Source: Algoriphagus sp. A40
Lineage (GTDB): Bacteria; Bacteroidota; Bacteroidia; Cytophagales; Cyclobacteriaceae
Direction: 5' to 3'
NCBI RefSeq assembly: GCF_002002735.1
Contig: NZ_MUNY01000034.1
Coordinates: 62,001-126,000, forward strand
Length of the DNA: 64,000 nucleotides
Positions within the stretch are counted from its first letter, which is position 1; each line of letters opens with the position of its first letter. The notes beneath the pieces are model-generated. The model saw only the letters and a list, made by a program, of their open reading frames with translations. It did no database searches and was not told the origin of the DNA. Shown in pieces: positions 8,720 through 16,846 of the stretch. Both the position numbers and the translations under genes were made by a program.

Positions 8720-8810
8720 TAAGTTTTAATTTGATTCCAGTTACTTTCTAGTCTTGAAAAGCCGGATTTTTGTAAAATAGTATTATGTAATTCCTGAAAG
8801 GAAAGTAGTT

Positions 8811-9719
8811 ATGGAATATCCAGAAAGCTTGGAGGAATTTTATAAAAGGAAGTTTAACTGGATTCCTGAAAGCCTTGCACAAGACATAGGCCATTTCAAT
8901 TTGTTCCGCCTGGAGCCTTATTTAGAAGGAAAATTAAAAGCGATCCCCTATCGGAGGCGTGATTTTTATAAGGTTATGCTGGTCAAAGGTGCAAGTACGG
9001 TTCATTATGCGGATCGGATTTATGAAGTAAAAAAGCAGGCGCTATCTTTTTCCAATCCTTTGGTACCGTATAAGTGGGATCATTTTGGCGAAAATAGCTC
9101 CGGAATTTATTGCATTTTCAATCCTCACTTTTTTATGAATTTCGGCCAAATTCAGCAGTATGAGGTCTTTCAGCCAAATGGTACTCACATTTTTGAACTG
9201 ACTGATGAAGAAGCGGTGGAGGTCGAAAAGATTTTTGAAAAAATGCAGAGCGAATTTAATTCTGAATATAAATACAAGTATGATTCGCTGAGGGCCTTAG
9301 TCTTTGAACTGATCCACTTCGGTATGAAACTTCAGCCAGCTGAAGTCCAAAAGACCCAACATGGAAATGCGGCATTGCGAATTGCCTCCATTTTTCTGGA
9401 GCTTCTGGAGCGGCAATTTCCCGTGGACGATGCCCACAAGACTATCGAGATACGAACTCCTGCTGATTTCGCTTCGCAACTGAACATCCACGTCAATCAC
9501 CTCAATCGAGCTATCAGGGAAATGACCGGGAAGACCACTTCGCAGCTCATCGCCGACCGCCTCTTGCAGGAGTCCAAAATTCTGCTCAAACAAAGCAACT
9601 GGAACGTCTCCGAAGTGGCATATTCCCTGGGTTTCAACGAAGTGACGCATTTCAATAATTTCTTCAAAAAACAGCTAAATCTCAGTCCAACCCAATTCAG
9701 GAAAGGGCCCTTGGTTTAA
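8811..9719 (+). CDS. AraC-family transcriptional regulator
   Basis: A 302-residue protein. The C-terminal roughly 100 residues hold two helix-turn-helix motifs of the AraC/XylS type: FASQLNIHVNHLNRAIR, and then the conserved second motif with VSEVAYSLGFNEVTHFNNFF. The N-terminal part (about 1-190) is a cupin-like sensor region typical of Bacteroidota AraC proteins. It faces away from the decayed flavodoxin/aldo-keto reductase remnants. Regulators of this type often sit divergent to such oxidoreductase genes, so its original target may be lost. Its present target is unknown. Confidence 0.92.
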   Translation: MEYPESLEEFYKRKFNWIPESLAQDIGHFNLFRLEPYLEGKLKAIPYRRRDFYKVMLVKGASTVHYADRIYEVKKQALSFSNPLVPYKWDHFGENSSGIYCIFNPHFFMNFGQIQQYEVFQPNGTHIFELTDEEAVEVEKIFEKMQSEFNSEYKYKYDSLRALVFELIHFGMKLQPAEVQKTQHGNAALRIASIFLELLERQFPVDDAHKTIEIRTPADFASQLNIHVNHLNRAIREMTGKTTSQLIADRLLQESKILLKQSNWNVSEVAYSLGFNEVTHFNNFFKKQLNLSPTQFRKGPLV

Positions 9720-9749
9720 AAAAAGCACATAGATAGATTGACTAACAAG

Positions 9750-9780
9750 AAAGCCCAGGCCTAGTGGGCTTGGGGTTTTT
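9750..9780 (+). terminator. Rho-independent terminator after the AraC gene
   Basis: Stem AAGCCCA (9750-9757 region) pairs with TGGGCTT (9765-9771), followed by GGGG and a run of five T. It separates the regulator gene from the molybdenum-cofactor operon. Confidence 0.75.
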
Positions 9781-9877
9781 ACCCAAAATCCCAAAATTAA
9801 ATTCAAAAAAGAACCAGCTTTAGTGATTTGAAATTTAACTTGAGTTTCATTTCGCTTAATTGTTCCTAACCACACTT

Positions 9878-10858
9878 ATGCTTCAGGACACCTTTGGACG
9901 TATTCACGATTACCTTCGGATTTCTCTGACGGACAACTGCAACTTCCGCTGCAGCTATTGCATGCCTGTGGAGGAGATGGAGTGGATGCCCCAGTCCAAG
10001 CTCATGAGCAAGGATGAGATTTTGAAGCTTGCAGAAATATTTGTTTCCCTAGGAGTAAACAAAATCCGACTGACTGGAGGCGAGCCTTTGGTCAGAAAGG
10101 AATTCCCCGAAATACTGGCAGGAATTGCCAAGATGGGTGTAGAATCCACCCTCACAACCAATGGCGTGCTGATCCACAAGCATATTCAGGCTCTTAAAGA
10201 CGCCGGAGTACGCTCAGTCAATGTCAGTCTGGATACGCTCAACCGGGAGAAATTTCAAAAATTGACCCGCAGGGATCAGTTTGAGCAGGTTTGGGACAAT
10301 ATTTTGCTGCTTTTGCAGGAAGGCTTTCGCGTCAAAGTCAATGCGGTCGCCCTCCACGGAATGATTGAGGAAGAAATCTGTGACTTTGTCAAAGTCACCG
10401 AAAAACTCCCGCTTCATATCCGCTTCATCGAGTTTATGCCCTTTTCCGGAAATCACTGGTCCAGCAAGCAGGTCGTGACAGCAAAGCAGATGCTGGATTT
10501 GGTTCAGACTCAATTCCCAATCGAAAAGCTGGAAGACAAAAAACACGATACGGCCAAGAAATATCAGGTTCCGGGTTTTGAAGGGACATTTGCTTTCATC
10601 ACCACGATGAGTGAGCATTTTTGCGGAGACTGCAACCGGATGAGACTGACCGCCGACGGGAAGATCAAAAATTGTCTTTTTGGCAAAGAGGAGCTGGATC
10701 TATTGGCTGCTTTGAGATCCGGTCTAGAGGTAATCCCCTTGATCAAAATGTCTATTTTAAGAAAGCATCAGGCCCTCGGAGGTCAGTTTTCACAAGACTA
10801 TAAAAAAGCCGATCCCGATAAAATTGACAACCGAAGCATGATCACAATTGGAGGATAA
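9878..10858 (+). CDS. moaA: GTP 3',8-cyclase MoaA
   Basis: A 326-residue radical SAM enzyme that starts molybdopterin synthesis by rearranging GTP to 3',8-cyclo-GTP. The N-terminal SAM cluster is Cys21-x3-Cys25-x2-Cys28 (CNFRCSYC). The C-terminal substrate-side cluster is Cys249-x2-Cys252-x13-Cys266. The C-terminus ends in Gly-Gly, as required in MoaA for activity. I chose the ATG at 9878 over a TTG at 9860 because MoaA proteins begin close to DxxGR. It is the first gene of the cofactor operon; moeA begins on the base after its stop codon. Confidence 0.97.
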   Translation: MLQDTFGRIHDYLRISLTDNCNFRCSYCMPVEEMEWMPQSKLMSKDEILKLAEIFVSLGVNKIRLTGGEPLVRKEFPEILAGIAKMGVESTLTTNGVLIHKHIQALKDAGVRSVNVSLDTLNREKFQKLTRRDQFEQVWDNILLLLQEGFRVKVNAVALHGMIEEEICDFVKVTEKLPLHIRFIEFMPFSGNHWSSKQVVTAKQMLDLVQTQFPIEKLEDKKHDTAKKYQVPGFEGTFAFITTMSEHFCGDCNRMRLTADGKIKNCLFGKEELDLLAALRSGLEVIPLIKMSILRKHQALGGQFSQDYKKADPDKIDNRSMITIGG

Positions 10859-12043
10859 ATGAAAGAATTCATTCCAGTATCCGAAGCCAAAACCATCCTG
10901 AAATCCCAAAAAGTGAAGGGATCTCCTGTCTTTTTACCCATTGAAAAAAGTTTGGGAAAAATTACCGCATCTCCGGTTTTTGCCACGATGGATGTGCCCT
11001 CCTTTGACAATTCTGGAATGGATGGCTATGCCCTTTCCTGGGATGAAGGCGGGGAAGGCAGGCATGTTATCGATGTCATCCAAGCAGGGGCAAGTCCTGA
11101 TTTTGTTCTGGAGAAAAGCAAAGCTGTTAGGATTTATACCGGTGCACCGATCCCCGAGGGAGCGGATACGGTTATTCCTCAAGAAGAAATTGACCGGACA
11201 GGGGAAATGATTTTTTTCGACTCCCAGAAATTTTTCCGTGGAGCAAATGTCCGTAAGAAAGGAGCTCAATGCCGAATTGGATCGGAGGTTGTTCCAGCTT
11301 GCACCAAAATCACTCCGGGTACCATCGGCCTTTTGGCTTCACTTGGAATCAGGGAAATTGAAGTTTTCCCATCGCCGATAGTTACCTTGATCCTGACAGG
11401 AGATGAAATCATCGATTTGGGCAATGACCTCCAACCCGGCCAAATCTACAATGCCAATGGCCCGGCACTGGAATCTTATCTTGGATTATTGGGGATTAAT
11501 GAACTCCAAGTTCTCAAAGTGAAAGACGAGGAAACCGAGGTGACCCGAGTGATCGTAGAAGCCTTGGAAAATTCAGATTTCGTGTTGCTCACTGGTGGGA
11601 TTTCAGTCGGTGATTTTGATTTTGTGAAAGGAAGCTTGGAGCAAAACGGTGTGGAAGGGCTGTTCTATAAAGTGAAGCAGCGGCCCGGAAAACCACTTTT
11701 TGCCGGAAGAAAAGGAGAGAAGCTTGTCTTTGCACTTCCCGGAAATCCAGCATCGGTACTTTCCTGTTTTATCCAATACGTCAAACCCTGCCTGCTGGAG
11801 TGGATGGGAAATCCAATGGCTTGGGCTGGTCCTCAATTTTTGCCCATCTTCCGGGATTACAACAAAAGGACTGAACTGACTTTTTTCCTGAAAGCGAAAA
11901 TTGAAAACGGCAAAGTGATCCTCCTTCCCGGTCAGGAATCTTTCAATCTGTTGCCTTTTGGAGTTGCCGACGGAATAGTTGAAATCCCACTTGCCATCGA
12001 GCATATCGAGGAGGGAAGCCTGGTTGCATTTTATCCCTGGTAA
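10859..12043 (+). CDS. moeA: Molybdopterin molybdenumtransferase MoeA
   Basis: A 394-residue protein that inserts molybdate into adenylylated molybdopterin, giving active Mo cofactor. Visible family motifs are NSGMDGYA near residues 51-57, TGAPIPEGADTV, LTGDE, the MoaB-like LTGGISVGDFD, and FALPGNPAS. The start codon follows the moaA stop without a gap and is preceded by GGAGGA, one of the few clear ribosome binding sites here. The C-terminal domain IV is present. The stop overlaps the next gene by one base. Confidence 0.96.
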   Translation: MKEFIPVSEAKTILKSQKVKGSPVFLPIEKSLGKITASPVFATMDVPSFDNSGMDGYALSWDEGGEGRHVIDVIQAGASPDFVLEKSKAVRIYTGAPIPEGADTVIPQEEIDRTGEMIFFDSQKFFRGANVRKKGAQCRIGSEVVPACTKITPGTIGLLASLGIREIEVFPSPIVTLILTGDEIIDLGNDLQPGQIYNANGPALESYLGLLGINELQVLKVKDEETEVTRVIVEALENSDFVLLTGGISVGDFDFVKGSLEQNGVEGLFYKVKQRPGKPLFAGRKGEKLVFALPGNPASVLSCFIQYVKPCLLEWMGNPMAWAGPQFLPIFRDYNKRTELTFFLKAKIENGKVILLPGQESFNLLPFGVADGIVEIPLAIEHIEEGSLVAFYPW

Positions 12044-12777
12044 TGGAAGATTGGGCTTGGGTTTTGTACATTTTGATGCCGATTGCGGCATTTTTTTACG
12101 CTTCGGTTGGGCATGGAGGAGCAAGCAGCTATCTGATGCTATTGGCTTTGATGGGCTTTGCACCTGAAGAAATAAGGCCTTCTGCCTTGATTTTGAATAT
12201 GTTTGTCTCGATGATTTCCTTTTTGAATTATCGAAAATCAGGGGTGTTTCCACTTAGACTTTTCGTGTCTCTTGCAGCTTTTTCCATTCCTGCCGCTTAT
12301 TTGGGCGGCACTATTTTGCTAGATGCAGGGATCTACAAGCAGGTTTTGGGGGTCTTACTTCTCTTTCCGGTGTTGCGGTTTGCCGGTGTTTTTCCCATTT
12401 CGGAAACTGAAAAAATCGAACGAAAATGGTGGATGGCTCCCGTTTTGGGCTTGTTGATTGGCTTGCTTTCGGGCATGATCGGAATCGGTGGGGGAATCAT
12501 CCTTTCCCCGATTATCCTGATGCTGGGCTGGGCAGGAGTGAAGGAGACGGCGGCACTGAGTGCGCTTTTTATCTTTCTCAATTCCGTGGCGGGGTTTCTC
12601 GGAGCATCCGTATTTCACATTGATTTTCCCATGGAGCTTTGGATATTATTGCCATTGACTGTAGCTGGCGGGGCATTGGGAGCGTATTTGGGATCAAAAA
12701 AATTCAGCAGCAAAACCTTGAAATACCTTCTGGCTTTTGTGCTGTTTTTTGCGGCTGTTAAGTTGATCATTGGGTGA
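12043..12777 (+). CDS. TauE/SafE-family anion permease in the Mo-cofactor operon
   Basis: A 244-residue hydrophobic protein with about seven or eight membrane helices. It has the two TauE/SafE repeats; the typical GxGGGxI pattern is seen in the second half (IGIGGGIILSPI), and the equivalent in the first half is VGHGGASSYL. The family exports or imports sulfite, sulfonates and related anions. The start overlaps the moeA stop (TAATG), so it is translationally coupled inside the cofactor operon. Because molybdate resembles sulfate and no ModABC genes are seen here, a role in oxyanion (molybdate or sulfite) transport is possible. This is inference from context only. Confidence 0.9.
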   Translation: MEDWAWVLYILMPIAAFFYASVGHGGASSYLMLLALMGFAPEEIRPSALILNMFVSMISFLNYRKSGVFPLRLFVSLAAFSIPAAYLGGTILLDAGIYKQVLGVLLLFPVLRFAGVFPISETEKIERKWWMAPVLGLLIGLLSGMIGIGGGIILSPIILMLGWAGVKETAALSALFIFLNSVAGFLGASVFHIDFPMELWILLPLTVAGGALGAYLGSKKFSSKTLKYLLAFVLFFAAVKLIIG

Positions 12778-12994
12778 TTATTCACCGCAGAGCCTCGGAG
12801 AGCGCAGAGAATTGTTCTCATAGATGTCAGGTATGATCGCAGATTGTTTCATCTGTGGCTATCTGTGAAATCTGTGTGCTAAAAATAGTGATGACTATCC
12901 TTTCAAAAACTTCGGAACCAAAGCCGATTTTCAAGGAATGAGAGTCATGCCCATTCCCTATTCTGTTATCTTTAAGTCAAAAATTTCCCCAGAA
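12778..12994. repeat. Intergenic dispersed repeat (CTCGGAG and ATCTGTG motifs)
   Basis: This 217-base gap between the permease and moaD holds CACCGCAGAGCCTCGGAGA-like sequence and then ATCTGTGGCTATCTGTG and AAATCTGTGTG. Similar ATCTGTG-rich sequence occurs at 47330-47395. Both lie at gene ends. They look like copies of a dispersed intergenic repeat. No gene is seen here apart from a weak upstream extension of moaD. Confidence 0.5.
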
Positions 12995-13234
12995 ATGCCG
13001 AATACAATTCACATTAAAGCCTTTGGAATGGTGGCCGAAAAAATCGGAACGACCGAACTGGTGATGGATCATTATCAAGATTCAGAGGCACTTCTTGATG
13101 CACTTTTGGTTAAATTTCCGGCTTTGAAAACCATTAAATTCAGCCTTGCAATCAACAAGAAGTTGATTTCCAACAAACAGGAAATCCCCGAAAATGCCGA
13201 AATCGCTTTACTACCACCCTTTTCCGGAGGATAA
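12995..13234 (+). CDS. moaD: Molybdopterin synthase sulfur carrier subunit MoaD
   Basis: A 79-residue ubiquitin-like protein ending in PPFSGG. The C-terminal Gly-Gly is adenylylated by the MoeB-type enzyme and then made a thiocarboxylate, which donates sulfur to MoaE for dithiolene formation. I chose the ATG at 12995, since MoaD proteins begin with a short beta strand like IHIKAFG; an upstream ATG at 12938 would add a non-homologous tail. The moeB-like gene starts one base after its stop. Confidence 0.95.
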   Translation: MPNTIHIKAFGMVAEKIGTTELVMDHYQDSEALLDALLVKFPALKTIKFSLAINKKLISNKQEIPENAEIALLPPFSGG

Positions 13235-13235
13235 A

Positions 13236-14306
13236 ATGAACCGATACGAGAGACAAATCATACTGCCCGGTTTTGGGATTGAGGGCCAAGTCAAACTTCG
13301 AAATTCCTCCGTGCTGGTCATCGGGGCCGGAGGATTGGGATGCCCGATATTACTTTATCTGGCAGCCGCAGGAGTTGGAAAAATCGGGGTTGTTGATGGG
13401 GATAAAGTGGCGCTTTCCAACCTGAACAGACAGGTGCTTTTTGGGGAAAAAGAGCTGGGTAAAAACAAGGCTGAAACTGCCGCCCGGTATTTTCAGGAAA
13501 AATACAGCGACATCAAATGGGAGGTTTATCCGGAATTTATTACCACTGAAAATGCCCAGGAAATGATTTCCGGCTACGATTTGATTATCGACGGTACAGA
13601 TAATTTTCCTACCCGATACCTAATCAATGACGCCTGTGTTTTGCTGGGAAAACCCTTGGTTTTCGGTGCGATTTATCAGCATGAAGGACAGGTTTCCGTT
13701 TTTAATCTGGGCGAAAATGTCTGCAATTATCGGGATTTATACCCGAAGATGCCTTCGGCTTCTGAGATCCCGAATTGTGCGGAAACCGGTGTAATCGGGG
13801 TTTTGCCGGGGATTATTGGCAATTTAATGGCTTTGGAAGCAATCAAAGTACTGAGTGGTTTTGGTAAGCCTCTGAAAAACAAGGTTCTTTTTTTCAACAG
13901 CCTTTTCTCTCAAACCTACGAAGTGGAAATTTCCCCAAATCCTGAGGCACAGGAGGCGATGCCAGCCTCCCTGGCTTCATTTGAAATCATGGATTACGAA
14001 CTTGCATGTGAGGGAATCAAGCAACTTACCTGGTCAGAAGCCATGAAAAAAATGAATCATGATGTGGCATTTGTGGATGTGCGCGAGCCCGGGGAAATGC
14101 CGCCTTTGGAATGTACCGGCTTAATTAAAATCCCGTTTTCTTCACTCTCAGAGCAGTTTGAGAGATTGGAGGATTCTTATGAGGTGCTGTTCTTCTGCCA
14201 AAGTGGAATCCGCAGTCAGAATGCCGCCCGGCAACTTCAGGAAGCCTTTCCTGACAAGAAAGTCTACTCCATTCGGGGCGGAATCAACGCCTTGAAAACC
14301 AATTGA
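13236..14306 (+). CDS. moeB: MoeB/ThiF-type adenylyltransferase with C-terminal rhodanese domain
   Basis: A 356-residue protein that activates the C-terminus of MoaD with ATP. The nucleotide-binding glycine loop is at 30-35 (GAGGLG), followed by DxxNLNRQ. The E1 region with IPNCAETG (Cys181) is present. The C-terminal domain from about 270 is a rhodanese with the active-site loop CQSGIRS (Cys321), which can hand over sulfur. Unlike E. coli MoeB, the two CxxC zinc pairs are not seen: the first pair is reduced to Cys163 in CNYRD and the second is absent. The one-base spacing from moaD makes MoaD its likely partner, though ThiS is also possible. Confidence 0.93.
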   Translation: MNRYERQIILPGFGIEGQVKLRNSSVLVIGAGGLGCPILLYLAAAGVGKIGVVDGDKVALSNLNRQVLFGEKELGKNKAETAARYFQEKYSDIKWEVYPEFITTENAQEMISGYDLIIDGTDNFPTRYLINDACVLLGKPLVFGAIYQHEGQVSVFNLGENVCNYRDLYPKMPSASEIPNCAETGVIGVLPGIIGNLMALEAIKVLSGFGKPLKNKVLFFNSLFSQTYEVEISPNPEAQEAMPASLASFEIMDYELACEGIKQLTWSEAMKKMNHDVAFVDVREPGEMPPLECTGLIKIPFSSLSEQFERLEDSYEVLFFCQSGIRSQNAARQLQEAFPDKKVYSIRGGINALKTN

Positions 14307-14313
14307 ACTGACC

Positions 14314-14760
14314 ATGGAAAAAGAGCGCAAACCCAAGAATATTTTTGTCCAAGGGTCCATTTCACCAGAAACAATTGCCAAATCCATTGCCAACCACAGC
14401 ACCAAAACGGATATTGGAGGCCATAGTATTTTTCTGGGACAGGTAAGAGCGGATGAAAAGCCGGAGGGCAAAGTCCTCGCTATAGATTATTCGGCATATG
14501 AGGAGATGGCATTGGAAAAAGCATTCGAAATCCGGGAGGCCATTTTTGCCAAGTACCCTTTGACCTGTATGCACATTTACCACAGCTTGGGAGAAGTGAA
14601 AGTCGGAGAACTTTGCCTGTTTGTATTCACTTCCTCCAAGCACCGAAAGGCTGCAATGGATGCCTGTGATGAGCTCGTGGAGCGGATCAAAGCCGAGCTT
14701 CCGGTTTGGGGAAAGGAAATCCTGGACACGGATAATCATGTCTGGAAGGTGAATGTGTAG
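14314..14760 (+). CDS. moaE: Molybdopterin synthase catalytic subunit MoaE
   Basis: A 148-residue protein that, with thiocarboxylated MoaD, converts precursor Z (cPMP) to molybdopterin. Family marks are GGHSIFLGQVR at the beginning of the fold, YSAYEEMAL, and the stretch with HSLGEVKVGELCLFV followed by a Lys/Arg-rich SSKHRKAA. The length is typical. It follows moeB by seven bases and is followed by a non-cofactor nuclease gene before the moaC fusion. Confidence 0.95.
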   Translation: MEKERKPKNIFVQGSISPETIAKSIANHSTKTDIGGHSIFLGQVRADEKPEGKVLAIDYSAYEEMALEKAFEIREAIFAKYPLTCMHIYHSLGEVKVGELCLFVFTSSKHRKAAMDACDELVERIKAELPVWGKEILDTDNHVWKVNV

Positions 14761-14781
14761 TTTTAATTTTTTCTGATTTCC

Positions 14782-15783
14782 ATGACCAGCCTAGACTCAA
14801 AATACAAGTTTCTTTTAGACTCCATTGGACAAACCATCCAAGATGCTAGGCAAAATGCCCTTAGAGTTGTTAATACCGAATTGGTCAAGGCAAACTGGGA
14901 AATCGGCAGACACATAATTGAGTATGAACAGAATGGAAATGAGCGGGCAGAATATGGAACCGACTTGTTATCAAGGCTTTCCTATGATTTAAAGCTTAGG
15001 TTTGGAAAGGGATTTGGCAGACGGAACATCCTAGATATGCGAAGATTTTATCTAGCCTATCCAATTTGGCAGACGGTGTCTGCCAGATTAAGTTGGAGTC
15101 ATTATATCCTGCTTCTAAGCATTGGAGATGAGGTAGCAAGGAAATTCTATGAAAATCAGACCATCCATGAAAACTGGTCAATTAGAGAGCTAGATAGGCA
15201 AATAAACTCCTCTCTATTTGAAAGATTAGCATTGAGTAGGGACAAGAAAGGGGTACTTCAACTTTCTGAAAAAGGGAATATTTCAAATGATCCCGCCGAG
15301 GCAATCAAGGATCCTTATGTTTTAGATTTTTTAAAAATTCCTCAATCAAAGCGTGTCACTGAGAAAGTTTTAGAACAGAAAATCATTGAGAATCTTCAAC
15401 ATTTTCTTTTAGAATTAGGCAAAGGCTTTGCTTTTGTTGCAAGACAGTTTAAAATATCGATAGCTAATAAGCATTTTTATATTGATTTGGTTTTTTATCA
15501 TAGAATTTTAAAATGTTTTGTTCTGATAGACCTTAAAATCAAGTCAGTTCAACATTCTGATATCGGTCAGATGAACTTGTACCTGAATTATTTCAAAAAG
15601 GAAGAAAATGTTTCGGGAGATAATGAACCAATTGGGATAATACTTTCCGCAGAAAAAGATGAAATCTTTGTTGAATATGCCACAGGGGGAATATCCAACA
15701 AAATATTTGTATCAAAGTACCAATTGTATCTCCCGGATAAAAATCAACTTGTGGAACAGGTAAAGGCTATTTTGAATAGATAG
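14782..15783 (+). CDS. DUF1016/YhcG-family PD-(D/E)xK nuclease-like protein inside the Mo operon
   Basis: A 333-residue protein. The N-terminal half is the DUF1016_N helical domain, with the usual NWEIGRHI-like and YGTDLLSRLS-like pattern and SWSHYILLLS. The C-terminal half is a PD-(D/E)xK-type nuclease core: FYIDLVFYHR, then FVLIDLKI and GQMNLYLNYF. The role is not settled; related proteins are found near restriction and mobile genes. It stands between moaE and the moaC fusion, 21 bases after moaE, with visibly more A/T-rich codons than its neighbours. This points to insertion of a transferred gene in the operon without breaking it. Confidence 0.9.
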   Translation: MTSLDSKYKFLLDSIGQTIQDARQNALRVVNTELVKANWEIGRHIIEYEQNGNERAEYGTDLLSRLSYDLKLRFGKGFGRRNILDMRRFYLAYPIWQTVSARLSWSHYILLLSIGDEVARKFYENQTIHENWSIRELDRQINSSLFERLALSRDKKGVLQLSEKGNISNDPAEAIKDPYVLDFLKIPQSKRVTEKVLEQKIIENLQHFLLELGKGFAFVARQFKISIANKHFYIDLVFYHRILKCFVLIDLKIKSVQHSDIGQMNLYLNYFKKEENVSGDNEPIGIILSAEKDEIFVEYATGGISNKIFVSKYQLYLPDKNQLVEQVKAILNR

Positions 15784-15812
15784 ATGGCAACTTAAGTATT
15801 TCCAATGACCCC

Positions 15813-16718
15813 ATGATCAACATCACCCATAAAAGCCCAACACTCCGCAAGGCAATTGCCCAGGCAATTGTCAAAGTGAGCAGGCCGGAAACCATCCTAG
15901 CTGTAAAAAACCGCACTGTTCCCAAAGGAGATGTCCTGGAAATGGCGAAAACAGCAGGGCTTTTTGCTGCCAAGCGAACGGCAGATATGATTCCGGATTG
16001 CCACCCGCTTCCTATTGAATTTACCCAAATCAGTTATGATGTGGGTGAGATGGATATTTTGATTCTGGTCGAAATCCACACCATTTACAAAACAGGAGTT
16101 GAGGTGGAAGCCATGCATGCTGCCTCAGTCGTGGCACTTACGATGTATGATATGCTTAAACCGATAGATAAAGGGATAAGCATCGAGCAGATTAAATTGG
16201 TGGAAAAACGGGGAGGGAAGTCAGATCAGAAATTGGATTTTAGCCACCTGAAAGCATCCGTGGTCGTATGTTCCGATTCCATTTCTCAGGGAAAAGGAGA
16301 GGATGCTTCAGGAAAAGTGATCATTGGAAAACTCGAAGGTTTCGGAGTCCAGGTCGTGGAATACATCGTCATCCCGGATGACAGCGACCAAATCCAAAAT
16401 TCTGCCCATGATGCTTTGGCACAGGGGATTGATATTTTGATCTATACGGGTGGCACGGGACTTTCCCCAAGAGATGTTACGCCGGAGTCCCTGGAGCCTA
16501 TTTTAACAAGAAGGATCCCAGGAATAGAAGAGGCAATCAGAAGTTATGGTCAGCAGCGTGTCGCCACAGCCATGTTATCCAGATCATTGGCCGGCACAAT
16601 TGGCAAAATGCTGGTTCTGGCTTTACCGGGTTCGATAGCTGGTGCGAGTGAATCCATGGATGCGGTTTTCCCGGCAATTTTACATTCGTTTAAGGTACTA
16701 TCAGGGGAAAGGCATTGA
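15813..16718 (+). CDS. Bifunctional MoaC-MogA/MoaB: cPMP synthase fused to molybdopterin adenylyltransferase
   Basis: A 301-residue fusion. Residues 1-138 are MoaC, which turns 3',8-cyclo-GTP into cPMP: His64 in CHPL, and Asp113 and Lys116 in YDMLK are the expected catalytic residues. The usual N-terminal MVDVS segment of MoaC is missing. Residues about 145-301 are MogA/MoaB, which adenylylates molybdopterin: TGGTG at 212-216, then SPRDVTPE, and LPGSIAGASE near the end. It closes the cofactor operon, combining an early and a late step. No separate moaB or mog gene is seen, so it supplies both steps. Confidence 0.95.
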   Translation: MINITHKSPTLRKAIAQAIVKVSRPETILAVKNRTVPKGDVLEMAKTAGLFAAKRTADMIPDCHPLPIEFTQISYDVGEMDILILVEIHTIYKTGVEVEAMHAASVVALTMYDMLKPIDKGISIEQIKLVEKRGGKSDQKLDFSHLKASVVVCSDSISQGKGEDASGKVIIGKLEGFGVQVVEYIVIPDDSDQIQNSAHDALAQGIDILIYTGGTGLSPRDVTPESLEPILTRRIPGIEEAIRSYGQQRVATAMLSRSLAGTIGKMLVLALPGSIAGASESMDAVFPAILHSFKVLSGERH

Positions 16719-16809
16719 CGGAAGTGTCAAGATGGGAGTATCAAGTATCAAGAGGCAAGAATCAAGAAACAAGAAAAAAGCAAAGAGAAATTTCGGATTG
16801 ACAAAAGCA

Positions 16810-16837
16810 AAAAAGGCAGCTGATCGGCTGCCTTTTT
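16810..16837. terminator. Bidirectional terminator at the end of the Mo operon
   Basis: Arms AAAAAGGCAGC (16810-16820) and GCTGCCTTTTT (16827-16837) with a six-base loop. The T-run on both strands makes it fit for stopping both the cofactor operon and the convergent gene ending at 16847. Confidence 0.9.
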
Positions 16838-16846
16838 GAGTAATAT

